This document shows, one piece after another, positions 1 to 5,973 of a DNA stretch of 6,936 bases. Origin of the DNA: an uncultured Clostridia bacterium (GTDB lineage Bacteria > Bacillota > Clostridia > Oscillospirales > CAG-272); the NCBI GenBank assembly GCA_947304475.1, contig CAMZBE010000074.1, positions 1-6,936 on the forward strand, read 5' to 3'. The stretch's first letter is position 1; each line of letters opens with the position of its first letter. The translations under genes were made by a program, and so were the position numbers. The notes beneath the pieces are model-generated. The model had not been told where the DNA came from. It made no database searches and saw nothing but the letters and a program-made list of their open reading frames with translations.

Positions 1-8
1 ATAGACGA

Positions 9-54
9 GTTGCCCTCTCCGCCGTTTTGCGGAGAGGGCAACGATCGTTTTTTT
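9..54 (+). terminator. Rho-independent terminator (rightward)
   Basis: A perfect 13-bp stem (10-22 with 29-41, extendable by the pair 9/42) closes a 6-base loop CGTTTT. Seven T residues follow at 48-54, after a short CGATCG spacer. The T-run lies on the + strand side, so the element best fits the end of a rightward gene off the left edge. It may also slow transcription leaving the leftward phosphatase gene, whose stop codon is at 59-61, but in that direction no U-run follows the stem. The 5-6 nt gap between stem and T-run makes it slightly less than ideal. Confidence 0.7.
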
Positions 55-58
55 CGGT

Positions 59-1054
59 TCATTCGGTCAGTTGTTCCACCACTCTGTCAAGCGTTTCTTC
101 CGGGACGCCGACCTGCTTTGTCAGGATATGTCGGACCTTCTCCCGCATAGTTTCCCCCGGGGCTTCGTCGATCGTGACTTTGTACCCCACGCTGATCGGA
201 CGGCGGTACCGCTGCTGGTTTGAAAAGTTGGTCCACATATAGTCGCGCATTATATCAACGTCCGGGACGCCGAGCAGGGCGAGAAGCAGATAGGAGACGA
301 ATCCCGTGCGGTCCGCCCCGACGGCGCAGTGGTAGGCGACGGGGTAGTTCCCGGGTTCTGCGAGGGTGCGGAAAACGGTGCGCAGAGAATCGACGCTGTC
401 GAGGTAGTTTTCGGCGCCGAGCAGGATCGGGCAGTGCAGATAGCGGACGTCCGCCCCGAGTACGCTCTCGGTTTTGCCCTCGGGCGGGTAGCCGCTGTCG
501 CCCTCGTGATCGACACGCAGGTCGATCTCGGTTTTAATCCCCAGCGTGTCTTTCAGCGTCTTGATCCCGTCGGCGTCGATCAGCGGCTTCATCCGTCTTT
601 CGGTTTCGCTGTAATAGTCGAGTGCGCTTGTCCGGTAAAGAAGCCCCTGTTTTACCCGCCTGCCGCTTTCGGTTTTCCAACCGCCGAGGTCCCGTACGTT
701 GATCACGCCCCCGACCGACAGATTGCGCGGCGGGGCGTCGAACGTGACGAAGGTTGCGGGCGGCTCGTCCCCGACCGTCCAGTAGTAGCGCGTGCCGATC
801 TTCAGGTTGTAAACGTCGAGCGAGGGGACGTCGGTTTGGAACGTAAGCGCGTCCGAGAGGTCGGGTTTCTCGCCTACCCGGACGGTATAGGATCCCTTCG
901 CGTCGGGATCCCACGAGAGGGACACGGGCAGCGGCGCGTCGTTTGCGGCGTAGCCATCGGTATAGTCCTTGCGGTTCTCGTAAACGTCCGCAAGGTACGC
1001 CCGCTGCGCCGGCGTGTGCAGGTCGATCGGACTTTTCGTTTCGTGCAGGTTCAT
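59..1054 (-). CDS. Tyrosine-phosphatase-like protein (Tyr_phosphatase3/LipA type) with N-terminal beta domain
   Basis: This 331-residue protein is probably a cysteine-dependent phosphatase acting on phosphotyrosine or another phosphomonoester; the substrate is unknown. The P-loop HCAVGADRTG has the C-x5-R signature, with nucleophile Cys243 and phosphate-binding Arg249. Other family landmarks are NVRDLGG (residues 119-125), YRTSAL (140-145) and EIDLR (176-180). These match the bacterial tyrosine/serine phosphatase family related to Listeria LipA. Residues about 40-108 read like a fibronectin-III or purple-acid-phosphatase-type beta sandwich ('LSWDPD', 'YTVRVGE', 'LKIGTRYYWTV'). No signal peptide or membrane segment is visible, so it is probably cytoplasmic. 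The ATG lies 1 bp after the dut stop codon, with only a weak GGGAAAA binding site inside the dut end, so translation is probably coupled to dut. Family assignment is firm; the biological role is not known. Confidence 0.88.
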   Translation of the reverse strand: MNLHETKSPIDLHTPAQRAYLADVYENRKDYTDGYAANDAPLPVSLSWDPDAKGSYTVRVGEKPDLSDALTFQTDVPSLDVYNLKIGTRYYWTVGDEPPATFVTFDAPPRNLSVGGVINVRDLGGWKTESGRRVKQGLLYRTSALDYYSETERRMKPLIDADGIKTLKDTLGIKTEIDLRVDHEGDSGYPPEGKTESVLGADVRYLHCPILLGAENYLDSVDSLRTVFRTLAEPGNYPVAYHCAVGADRTGFVSYLLLALLGVPDVDIMRDYMWTNFSNQQRYRRPISVGYKVTIDEAPGETMREKVRHILTKQVGVPEETLDRVVEQLTE

Positions 1055-1055
1055 C

Positions 1056-1490
1056 TTATTTTCCCGTAGAGCCGAACCCGCCCGCGCCGCGTTCGGTGTC
1101 GGGTAATTCGTCCACCTCGACGAATTCGGGGGTTTCGACCTTCTGGATCACGAGTTGCGCGATCCGGTCGCCCGGCGCGACGGTGCGTACCTGTCCGCTC
1201 TGGTTGTAGAGCGAGACCAGGATCTCGCCGCGGTAGTCGGCGTCGATCACCCCGACCTTGTTCGCCGGGGCAAGTCCCATCTTGACCGAAAGCCCCGAGC
1301 GCGCGTACACGAACCCGGCGCAGCCCGCGGGAATGGCGACGGCGATCCCGGTCGGGATCATGGCGGTTGCGCCCGGCAGGATGCGGACGTCTTCTCCGAT
1401 GCAGGCGCACAGATCCGCCCCCGCCGCAAGCGCGGACGAGTAGACGGGGAGAGAGGCGCCGGGACGGGTTTTCCTGATCTCGATCTTCAT
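1056..1490 (-). CDS. dut: dUTP diphosphatase (trimeric dUTPase)
   Basis: Hydrolyses dUTP to dUMP and pyrophosphate, keeping uracil out of DNA and feeding thymidylate synthesis; the family acts as a cytoplasmic homotrimer. All five conserved motifs are present in the 144-residue product: AGADLCA (23-29), ARSGLS (63-68), NKVGVIDADYRGE (77-89, catalytic Asp83), GDRIAQLVI (107-115) and the C-terminal glycine-rich arm RGAGGFGSTG (134-143). Length and motif spacing are normal for the trimeric family. I chose the ATG at 1488-1490 because MKIEIRK aligns with the usual family N-terminus. An in-frame ATG at 1515-1517 would add nine residues (MRGTPRALA). It is first gene of a two-gene operon with the phosphatase-like gene and has its own promoter at 1540-1568. 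It contains a UUA leucine codon (residue 129), which is rare in this window. Confidence 0.95.
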   Translation of the reverse strand: MKIEIRKTRPGASLPVYSSALAAGADLCACIGEDVRILPGATAMIPTGIAVAIPAGCAGFVYARSGLSVKMGLAPANKVGVIDADYRGEILVSLYNQSGQVRTVAPGDRIAQLVIQKVETPEFVEVDELPDTERGAGGFGSTGK

Positions 1491-1499
1491 CGCAAGAGC

Positions 1500-1523
1500 G
1501 CGGGGAGTACCCCGCATTCCTTT
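1500..1523 (-). promoter_or_regulatory. Hairpin between the ribosome-binding-like site and the dut start
   Basis: In the dut mRNA an AAAGGA sequence (1523-1518) lies 27 nt upstream of the preferred ATG at 1490, too far for normal initiation. A 6-bp hairpin with a 4-base loop (GCGGGG-UACU-CCCCGC, 1515-1500) sits between them. If it folds, the effective spacing drops to about 11 nt. The same hairpin includes the last base of the alternative ATG at 1517. It may therefore help select the start, or be incidental in GC-rich DNA. The pairing is seen; the role is inferred. Confidence 0.4.
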
Positions 1524-1539
1524 CGCTTTTCTTTCCTTT

Positions 1540-1568
1540 ATTGTACCATACTTCGCCGCCGAAATCAA
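1540..1568 (-). promoter_or_regulatory. Promoter of the dut-phosphatase operon
   Basis: On the - strand a -35 box TTGATT (1568-1563), a 17-bp spacer and a -10 box TACAAT (1545-1540) match the housekeeping sigma consensus closely. TGG immediately upstream of the -10 box gives an extended -10. Transcription should begin near 1533, leaving a leader of about 40 nt before the preferred dut start. The region is back-to-back with the promoter of the MutS-like gene, with 17 bp between the two -35 boxes. Confidence 0.8.
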
Positions 1569-1585
1569 TTTCTTTCTAAAAAAAC

Positions 1586-1614
1586 TTGCCTGAAGGTGCG
1601 GAATGTGATATGAT
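1586..1614 (+). promoter_or_regulatory. Promoter of the MutS-like gene
   Basis: TTGCCT (1586-1591), a 17-bp spacer and TATGAT (1609-1614) form a good sigma-70/SigA-type promoter. TGA directly before the -10 box (1606-1608) provides the extended -10 dinucleotide. The expected start of transcription is near 1621, giving a leader of about 49 nt. It fires away from the dut promoter and the two core elements do not overlap, so a factor bound between 1569 and 1585 could affect both. Confidence 0.8.
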
Positions 1615-1625
1615 AGTAGTATAGC

Positions 1626-1658
1626 CGATCCGGTCCGGCAAAGCCGGGAAACCGATCG
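1626..1658 (+). promoter_or_regulatory. Leader hairpin upstream of the MutS-like gene
   Basis: The leader folds into a bulged stem of 13 pairs: CGAT (1626-1629) with ATCG (1655-1658), CGGT (1631-1634) with ACCG (1651-1654), and CCGGC (1635-1639) with GCCGG (1643-1647), around an AAA loop. C1630 and GAA (1648-1650) are bulged. It ends just before the ribosome binding site GGAGGG (1660-1665), which it leaves exposed. It may stabilise the transcript or shape translation. It does not resemble any riboswitch class I know. Pairing is seen, function is unknown. Confidence 0.45.
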
Positions 1659-1669
1659 CGGAGGGAAAT

Positions 1670-3292
1670 ATGGATCAACCGTTTATCAGTCTGCTCTGGC
1701 CGGACGCAGCGGCGAAGGAGCGCCATACCGATCCCCGGAACCGTCCCGACGTGCGCGACAGCGTGTGCCGCGAGATCGGGCTGACCGGGCTTCTGGGGCT
1801 TCGCGACGGCTCGCCCGTCGGTTTTTTTACCTACGAGCCCGAGGTGATCCGCTACCGCGAGGCGACCTTCGAGGATATTCTGTCGATCCCCGAACTCGGC
1901 AAGACGCTCTCCGACGTCGTGCCGCTGCTCTCGGACATCACGGAACTGCGGCGTCTGGACCGCGATCTCGGTTCTTCGTCGGGGGAATCGTACCTTTACA
2001 GCATCACCGAGATCGAACTCTATATCGCGGTGATCGACCTGCTCCACAAGGGGCTCGCCCCCGTGAAGGACAGGATCAAAAGTCCCGCGTTCGGCACACT
2101 CTCCTCCTTCATTTCGGAGTACGCGGAGAGCGAGTATTACCGCGATCTGAACGACCGCCTGAAACAACTCTCGTCCCGGGTGCGCGAGATCCGGAGCATT
2201 ACGGTCGGCGTCAACCTCGACGCCGAACTCCGCCCCGCCGAAGCGGGGGTGCTCTCGGTCAACGCCGAGCCCTTCCGTTCGGAAAAGGTGCTCGACAAGA
2301 TCCTGCGGCTTTCGTTCAAAAACGACGCGATGACTTGCATCGCCGCCCTGACGCCCTTCGGAAAAGGGCAGTCCGACAACCGCCGCGAGGCGCTGATCGG
2401 CGCGTTCAACGCGGCGATTGAGGACGTGTTCCGCTCGTCGGTCAAGTCGTGGCGGAATATCGTCGGCGAATACGTGATCGAAAACACCGATTTCATTCTC
2501 CGTCTTCTGCCCGAGATCGAGTTCGTCACGCGGGGGGCGGCGCTGATGAAGCGGCTCTCCGACCGGGGTTATCCCGTGGTCGTGCCGACGCTCTCGCCCA
2601 TGCAGAACAAGGACTTTTCCGCCGAGGGGCTCTACAACCCCGACGTGGCGCTCCGGATCGAAGAGGAGATCGTCGAAAACGATTTTGCGTTCGACGAAAA
2701 CGCCCGGATCTACGTCCTGACGGGACCGAACCGCGGCGGGAAATCGGTCGTGACCTGCGCCGTAGGGCTTGCGCAGGCGATGACGCAACTCGGTCTGCGC
2801 GTTCCGGCAAGAACCGCCGTGATCAGCCCGGTCGACGGCATCTACACGCATTTCCCCGAGGGGGCGGACGATACCATCGACAAGGGGCGTCTCGGCGAGG
2901 AGTGCGCGCGTCTGCGCGAGATCTTCGACGCCGTGACCGAGAATTCGATGATCCTGCTCGACGAGTCGCTCTCGTCGACCGGGGCGTACGAAGCGTCGTA
3001 TATCGGGCAGGAAATTCTGACCGGGTTCGGCGTCGCGCGCTGCCGCGGCGTCTTCTCGACGCACCTGCACGAACTCGCCGCCGCGGTGCCCGAGGTCAAC
3101 CGGAAGATTTGCGAGGCGGGCGGGGTGCCGGTCGACACGCTGGTCGCCGGGATCGAGGAAGGGCGTCGGAGTTTCAAGATCGTGCGCGCCAAGCCCGACG
3201 GCAAGAGTTACGCCCGCGACATCGCGAACAAGTACGGGCTTTCGCTTTCGGATATCGAAAAACGCCTTGCCGAACGTAAGAACAACGGGTAA
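1670..3292 (+). CDS. Short MutS-family ATPase (MutS-related protein, no mismatch-recognition domain)
   Basis: This 540-residue protein carries a MutS-type ABC ATPase domain in its C-terminal third. Visible motifs are Walker A GPNRGGKS (352-359), Walker B MILLDES (427-433, Asp431 and catalytic Glu432) and the switch histidine motif STHLHEL (463-469). Upstream, residues about 60-330 look like the helical core/lever region of MutS. It is far shorter than MutS (about 850 residues) or MutS2 (about 780). I see neither the N-terminal mismatch-reading domain with its F-x-E motif nor a C-terminal Smr nuclease domain. The family is widespread in Clostridia and largely uncharacterised, so a role in DNA structure recognition or repair is inference. 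The ATG is set by GGAGGG 4 nt upstream. It is divergent from dut and convergent with serA. No UUA, CUA or UCA codon occurs in the whole gene. MutS-family membership is firm; classical mismatch repair should not be assumed. Confidence 0.88.
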   Translation: MDQPFISLLWPDAAAKERHTDPRNRPDVRDSVCREIGLTGLLGLRDGSPVGFFTYEPEVIRYREATFEDILSIPELGKTLSDVVPLLSDITELRRLDRDLGSSSGESYLYSITEIELYIAVIDLLHKGLAPVKDRIKSPAFGTLSSFISEYAESEYYRDLNDRLKQLSSRVREIRSITVGVNLDAELRPAEAGVLSVNAEPFRSEKVLDKILRLSFKNDAMTCIAALTPFGKGQSDNRREALIGAFNAAIEDVFRSSVKSWRNIVGEYVIENTDFILRLLPEIEFVTRGAALMKRLSDRGYPVVVPTLSPMQNKDFSAEGLYNPDVALRIEEEIVENDFAFDENARIYVLTGPNRGGKSVVTCAVGLAQAMTQLGLRVPARTAVISPVDGIYTHFPEGADDTIDKGRLGEECARLREIFDAVTENSMILLDESLSSTGAYEASYIGQEILTGFGVARCRGVFSTHLHELAAAVPEVNRKICEAGGVPVDTLVAGIEEGRRSFKIVRAKPDGKSYARDIANKYGLSLSDIEKRLAERKNNG

Positions 3293-3359
3293 TCTTTCAT
3301 TGTGCCGAAAGCACACATCATTCGCGTAAGCGACGTCATGCCGCAGGCGCATCATTACG

Positions 3360-3406
3360 AAAAAACACCGCCGGACGGGTTTGCCCGTCCGGCGGTGCTG
3401 TTTTTT
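3360..3406. terminator. Bidirectional intrinsic terminator between the MutS-like gene and serA
   Basis: A perfect 14-bp GC-rich stem (3366-3379 with 3384-3397) with a TTTG loop is flanked by six A (3360-3365) and six T (3401-3406). Leftward, the stem is followed at once by six U, making a strong terminator 31 nt after the serA stop. Rightward, CTG separates the stem from the T-run, about 73 nt after the MutS-like stop at 3290-3292. It serves both converging genes and should limit antisense read-through. The rest of the 136-bp gap holds only a weak hairpin (TGTGC/GCACA, 3301-3315) without a U-run. Confidence 0.93.
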
Positions 3407-3428
3407 GGTACTGACCGTTTGTCGTCGG

Positions 3429-4586
3429 TCAGATGTTTCTGACGCGGATGAAGTTTTCGTTCTTCTCGATCAGGGCAACGGTCTCGTCCTTGACCTTCTC
3501 TTTGGTCTCGACGATCGTGTAGGCGTAATCGCCCTTCGAGCCGTTCGCCATATTCTCGATGTTGATGCCCGATGCCGACACCTGCGAGGTGATATACGAG
3601 AGGGTGTTCGGAATGTTTTTGTGCATCACGCAGAGGCGGTGCGTACCGGGGGTAACGGGCAGTTGCACGTTCGGGTAGTTGACGCTGTTCTTGACGTTAC
3701 CGGTGGTGAGGAACTCGTCAAGTTCGTGCGCCGCCATGACCGCGCAGTTGTCCTCGGATTCCTCGGTGCAGGCGCCGAGGTGCGGGATGCTGACGATCCC
3801 CTTGACGCCCTGCGTCGCTTCGGTGGGGAAGTCGGTGACGTAGGCGGCGACCTTGCCCGACGCGAGCGCCTCTTTCAGCGCTTCGGCGTCGACGAGGTCG
3901 GCACGCGCGAGGTTGATGATCCGCACGCCGTCGCGCATCTTGGCGATGGTGTCGCGGTTGATCATATTCTTGGTGGTGGGGGTGGCGGGAACGTGGAGCG
4001 TGATGTAATCCGCCTTCTCGTAGATCTCGTCGTAGGTCGCCGCCTTCTCGATCGAGCGGGAGAGCGACCACGCGGCGTTGACCGTGATGTAGGGATCGCA
4101 GCCGAGAACCTCCATGCCGAGGTGGTGGGCGGCGTTGGCGACCAAGCCGCCGATCGCGCCGAGCCCGATGACGCCGAGCGTCTTGCCCGCGATCTCGCAG
4201 CCGCCGTAAGCGCTCTTGCCCTTCTCGACCGATTTCGCAACGTCGGTCGAAAGGGTTTTCGCCCATTCGACGCCGCCGACGATATCGCGCGAAGCGAGCA
4301 TCAGGGCGCAGATGGCGAGTTCCTTGACGCCGTTGGCGTTTGCACCCGGGGTGTTGAAGACCACGATGCCCTGTTCGGCGCAGCGGTCGACCGGGATGTT
4401 GTTGACGCCGGCGCCGCAGCGGGCGATGGCGAGCAGATCACGGCCGAACTCGACTTCGTGGAGCGCGGCGGAACGGACCATCATCGCGACGGGGTTCTCC
4501 ACCGCGTCGCCGACGGCGTATTCGTTACGGTCGAAAACGTCGGTTCCGACCTTCGCGATCTTGTTCATCAAAAGAATGTTTTTCAT
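3429..4586 (-). CDS. serA: D-3-phosphoglycerate dehydrogenase (compact ACT-containing type)
   Basis: Oxidises 3-phosphoglycerate to 3-phosphohydroxypyruvate with NAD, the first committed step of serine biosynthesis, in the cytoplasm. The 385-residue protein has a split substrate-binding domain, a Rossmann NAD domain with GLGAIG (141-146) and Asp164 at the end of the next strand, and the catalytic set Arg228 (in NLARADLVD), Glu256 (DFPTE) and His269 (PHLGACTEE). A C-terminal ACT-like domain spans about 316-385 ('MHKNIPNTLSYI...GINIENM'), the usual place for serine feedback, though inhibition here is unproven. The Glu-to-His gap is 13 residues, shorter than in E. coli SerA and typical of the compact clostridial/Bacteroides form. 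Start chosen at ATG 4584-4586, with GAGGA 6 nt upstream; a TTG at 4610 would only add eight residues covering that binding site. It lies 27 nt after serC in the same operon and ends at the bidirectional terminator. Confidence 0.95.
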   Translation of the reverse strand: MKNILLMNKIAKVGTDVFDRNEYAVGDAVENPVAMMVRSAALHEVEFGRDLLAIARCGAGVNNIPVDRCAEQGIVVFNTPGANANGVKELAICALMLASRDIVGGVEWAKTLSTDVAKSVEKGKSAYGGCEIAGKTLGVIGLGAIGGLVANAAHHLGMEVLGCDPYITVNAAWSLSRSIEKAATYDEIYEKADYITLHVPATPTTKNMINRDTIAKMRDGVRIINLARADLVDAEALKEALASGKVAAYVTDFPTEATQGVKGIVSIPHLGACTEESEDNCAVMAAHELDEFLTTGNVKNSVNYPNVQLPVTPGTHRLCVMHKNIPNTLSYITSQVSASGINIENMANGSKGDYAYTIVETKEKVKDETVALIEKNENFIRVRNI

Positions 4587-4613
4587 CTTTTTTCCTCTTT
4601 TCCCGATCAAAAG

Positions 4614-5702
4614 TCAATCCTTCGGGTTCTCTTTGGCGAAGACCTTCATGAACGAAACGAGTTTCTCGACGCCTTCGATCGGCATCGCGTTGTAGATCGA
4701 CGCGCGCATACCGCCGACCGAGCGGTGTCCTTTGAGGTTCTTCAGTCCCTGCTTCGCCGCCTCGGACGCGAATTTCTTGTCGAGGTCGGGGTTGCCGGTC
4801 ACGAAGGTCACGTTCATCATCGAACGGCTTTCGCGTTCGACCGGTGCGAAGTAGTAATCCTGGCTGTCGAGGTAATCGTAGAGGATCGCCGCCTTCTTTT
4901 GGTTGCGTTCCTTCATGGCTTCGAGTCCTCCGATCGAAAGGATCCAGTCGAAGACGAGGCGAGCCATATAGATGCACCAGCACGGCGGGGTGTTGTACAT
5001 CGAGCCGTTCTCCGCCATCAGGTTGTAGTCGAACATGGCGGGGGTGTCGGGACGGGCGTGACCGAGCAGGTCTTCACGGACGATCACGATGGTGACGCCG
5101 GCGGGGGCGATGTTTTTCTGCGCGCCCGCGTAGATCAGACCGAACTTCGAGACGTCGACCGGCTCCGAGCAGATGCAGGACGACATATCGGCGACCAGCG
5201 GGATATCGCCGGTGTCGGGGATATAGGGGAACTTGGTCCCGTAAATGGTGTTGTTGAAGCAGATGTGAACGTAGTCGGCGTCGGGACGGAAACTCTCGCG
5301 CGTCGTCTGCGGGACGTGGGTGAAGTTGTCGCCCGCGCTCGAAGCGGCAACGGCGATCTCGCCGTATTTCTTCGCTTCCTGATATGCTTTCTTCGAGAAC
5401 TGACCGGAGACGATGTAGTCCGCCTTACCGGAGCCGGTCAGGAGGTTGAAGGGCACCGACGCGAACTGCGTCGACGCGCCGCCCTGCAGGAAGAGCACCT
5501 TGTAGTTGTCGGGGATGTTCATAACGCGGCGAAGCGACGCTTCCGCGCCCGCGATGATCTCTTCGAATTCGGGCGTCCGGTGGGACATCTCCATCACCGA
5601 CATTCCGCAACCCTTGTAATCGAGCAGATCTTTTTGCGCTTCTTCGAGAACTTCAAGAGGAAGCATAGAGGGGCCAGCAGAGAAATTGTAAACGCGTTTC
5701 AT
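4614..5702 (-). CDS. serC: Phosphoserine aminotransferase
   Basis: A PLP enzyme that transfers the amino group of glutamate to 3-phosphohydroxypyruvate, giving phosphoserine; in many bacteria it also acts in pyridoxine synthesis. The 362-residue product begins MKRVYNFSAGPSMLP, the classic SerC N-terminus, and continues with EMSHRTPEF (38-46), GGASTQF (74-80), NNTIYGTKF (150-158), the PLP lysine Lys196 in YAGAQKN, and GHRSVGGMRASIYNAMP (325-341). Length is standard. I set the start at ATG 5700-5702. An in-frame ATG further upstream (5780) would add 26 residues and lie inside the promoter, so it is rejected. The binding site is modest (GGAAAUGGGAAC just before the ATG) and touches a leader hairpin. 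serA follows after 27 nt, so the two consecutive pathway steps are co-transcribed; phosphoserine phosphatase (serB) is absent from the window. Confidence 0.96.
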   Translation of the reverse strand: MKRVYNFSAGPSMLPLEVLEEAQKDLLDYKGCGMSVMEMSHRTPEFEEIIAGAEASLRRVMNIPDNYKVLFLQGGASTQFASVPFNLLTGSGKADYIVSGQFSKKAYQEAKKYGEIAVAASSAGDNFTHVPQTTRESFRPDADYVHICFNNTIYGTKFPYIPDTGDIPLVADMSSCICSEPVDVSKFGLIYAGAQKNIAPAGVTIVIVREDLLGHARPDTPAMFDYNLMAENGSMYNTPPCWCIYMARLVFDWILSIGGLEAMKERNQKKAAILYDYLDSQDYYFAPVERESRSMMNVTFVTGNPDLDKKFASEAAKQGLKNLKGHRSVGGMRASIYNAMPIEGVEKLVSFMKVFAKENPKD

Positions 5703-5711
5703 GTTCCCATT

Positions 5712-5752
5712 TCCGTCCGGCGGACGGATCCTTTCCCACAGCGCGAACGCTG
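5712..5752 (-). promoter_or_regulatory. Structured leader of serC-serA
   Basis: Between the predicted transcription start near 5762 and the serC ATG at 5702, the mRNA can form two hairpins. The first is CAGCG-UUCG-CGCUG (5752-5739), a 5-bp stem with a UUCG tetraloop. The second is UCCGUCC-GCC-GGACGGA (5728-5712), a 7-bp stem ending 9 nt before the ATG, whose 3' arm runs into the ribosome binding region. The purine-rich stretch GGGAAAGGA lies between them. No U-run follows either hairpin, so this is not a transcription attenuator, and no T-box or known riboswitch core is visible. A translational or stability role is possible. Confidence 0.45.
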
Positions 5753-5768
5753 AAAAATTGTTGCCTAC

Positions 5769-5797
5769 ATTATACATCAAAGCGCACTTTTCGTCAA
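5769..5797 (-). promoter_or_regulatory. Promoter of the serC-serA operon
   Basis: TTGACG (5797-5792), a 17-bp spacer and a perfect TATAAT (5774-5769) make this the strongest promoter in the window. Transcription should start near 5762. The -35 box is part of a small inverted repeat, GTCAA/TTGAC (5793-5797 and 5805-5809, 7 bp apart), which could be an operator half-site pair or chance. Confidence 0.88.
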
Positions 5798-5930
5798 GGG
5801 TTTTTTGACTTCCCGTGCATTTTTATAAACTGTCCATACAGGGGGGCATTTCAGGGCGGTCCTTTTTGTGAATAATTTATCAATCGGGCGGGCGGAACGC
5901 GGAAGCCGAGCGCGCGCATAGAATGAAAAA

Positions 5931-5971
5931 GGGAGGAAAAACTTTCCTTCCGAACTCGGTTTGGGAGTTTG
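5931..5971 (+). promoter_or_regulatory. Leader hairpins covering the asnB ribosome binding site
   Basis: The asnB ribosome binding site is GGGAG (5963-5967), 6 nt before the ATG. It can be paired inside a hairpin whose 5' arm is 5951-5957 and 3' arm 5965-5971 (7 pairs, one G-U, loop GGTTTGG). Directly upstream, GGGAGGAAA (5931-5939) pairs with TTTCCTTCC (5943-5951) around an AAC loop; the two stems share C5951, so they meet or compete. I see no T-box motif, no terminator U-run and no confident promoter between 5798 and 5930. TTGACT at 5805-5810 and TATAAA at 5824-5829 are only 13 bp apart, too close. Confidence 0.4.
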
Positions 5972-5973
5972 TT

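Noticed and set aside
59..1054. The phosphatase-like gene as the missing phosphoserine phosphatase (serB)
   Set aside because: SerB is a HAD-type enzyme with an aspartate nucleophile (DxDxT). This protein has a cysteine P-loop and sits in a different operon, about 2.4 kb from serA.
329..1069. 246-codon open frame on the + strand across the phosphatase gene
   Set aside because: Antisense to the phosphatase, in codon register, with no binding site and no motifs. The - strand frame carries NVRDLGG and the C-x5-R loop.
1565..3355. 596-codon open frame on the - strand opposite the MutS-like gene
   Set aside because: In-register antisense shadow of a gene with intact Walker motifs. It shows no recognisable domain and covers the MutS-like promoter and leader as well.
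3411..3432. Second terminator at the serA stop (CTGACCG/CGGTCAG)
   Set aside because: The 7-bp inverted repeat has an 8-base loop, overlaps the stop codon and has no U-run. The strong bidirectional terminator lies just beyond it.
3381..5753. 790-codon open frame on the + strand opposite serA and serC
   Set aside because: It is in exact codon register with both serA and serC, which are unmistakable on the other strand. Its composition is rich in Arg, Asp, Val and His, as antisense translations of GC-rich genes are. It starts inside the terminator stem and has no ribosome binding site or family motif.
5703..5780. 26-residue N-terminal extension of SerC from an upstream ATG
   Set aside because: That ATG lies upstream of and overlapping the -10 box of the serC promoter, so it would not be on the transcript. 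The conserved SerC N-terminus begins at 5702.
5805..5829. TTGACT ... TATAAA as the asnB promoter
   Set aside because: The two boxes are separated by only 13 bp, outside the workable range. They may be unrelated AT-rich sequence, so the asnB promoter remains unassigned.
5798..5973. T-box or amino-acid riboswitch upstream of asnB
   Set aside because: No AGGGTGGNACCGCG-type T-box sequence, no specifier-loop layout and no terminator/antiterminator pair are visible, and the gap is short for a T-box.
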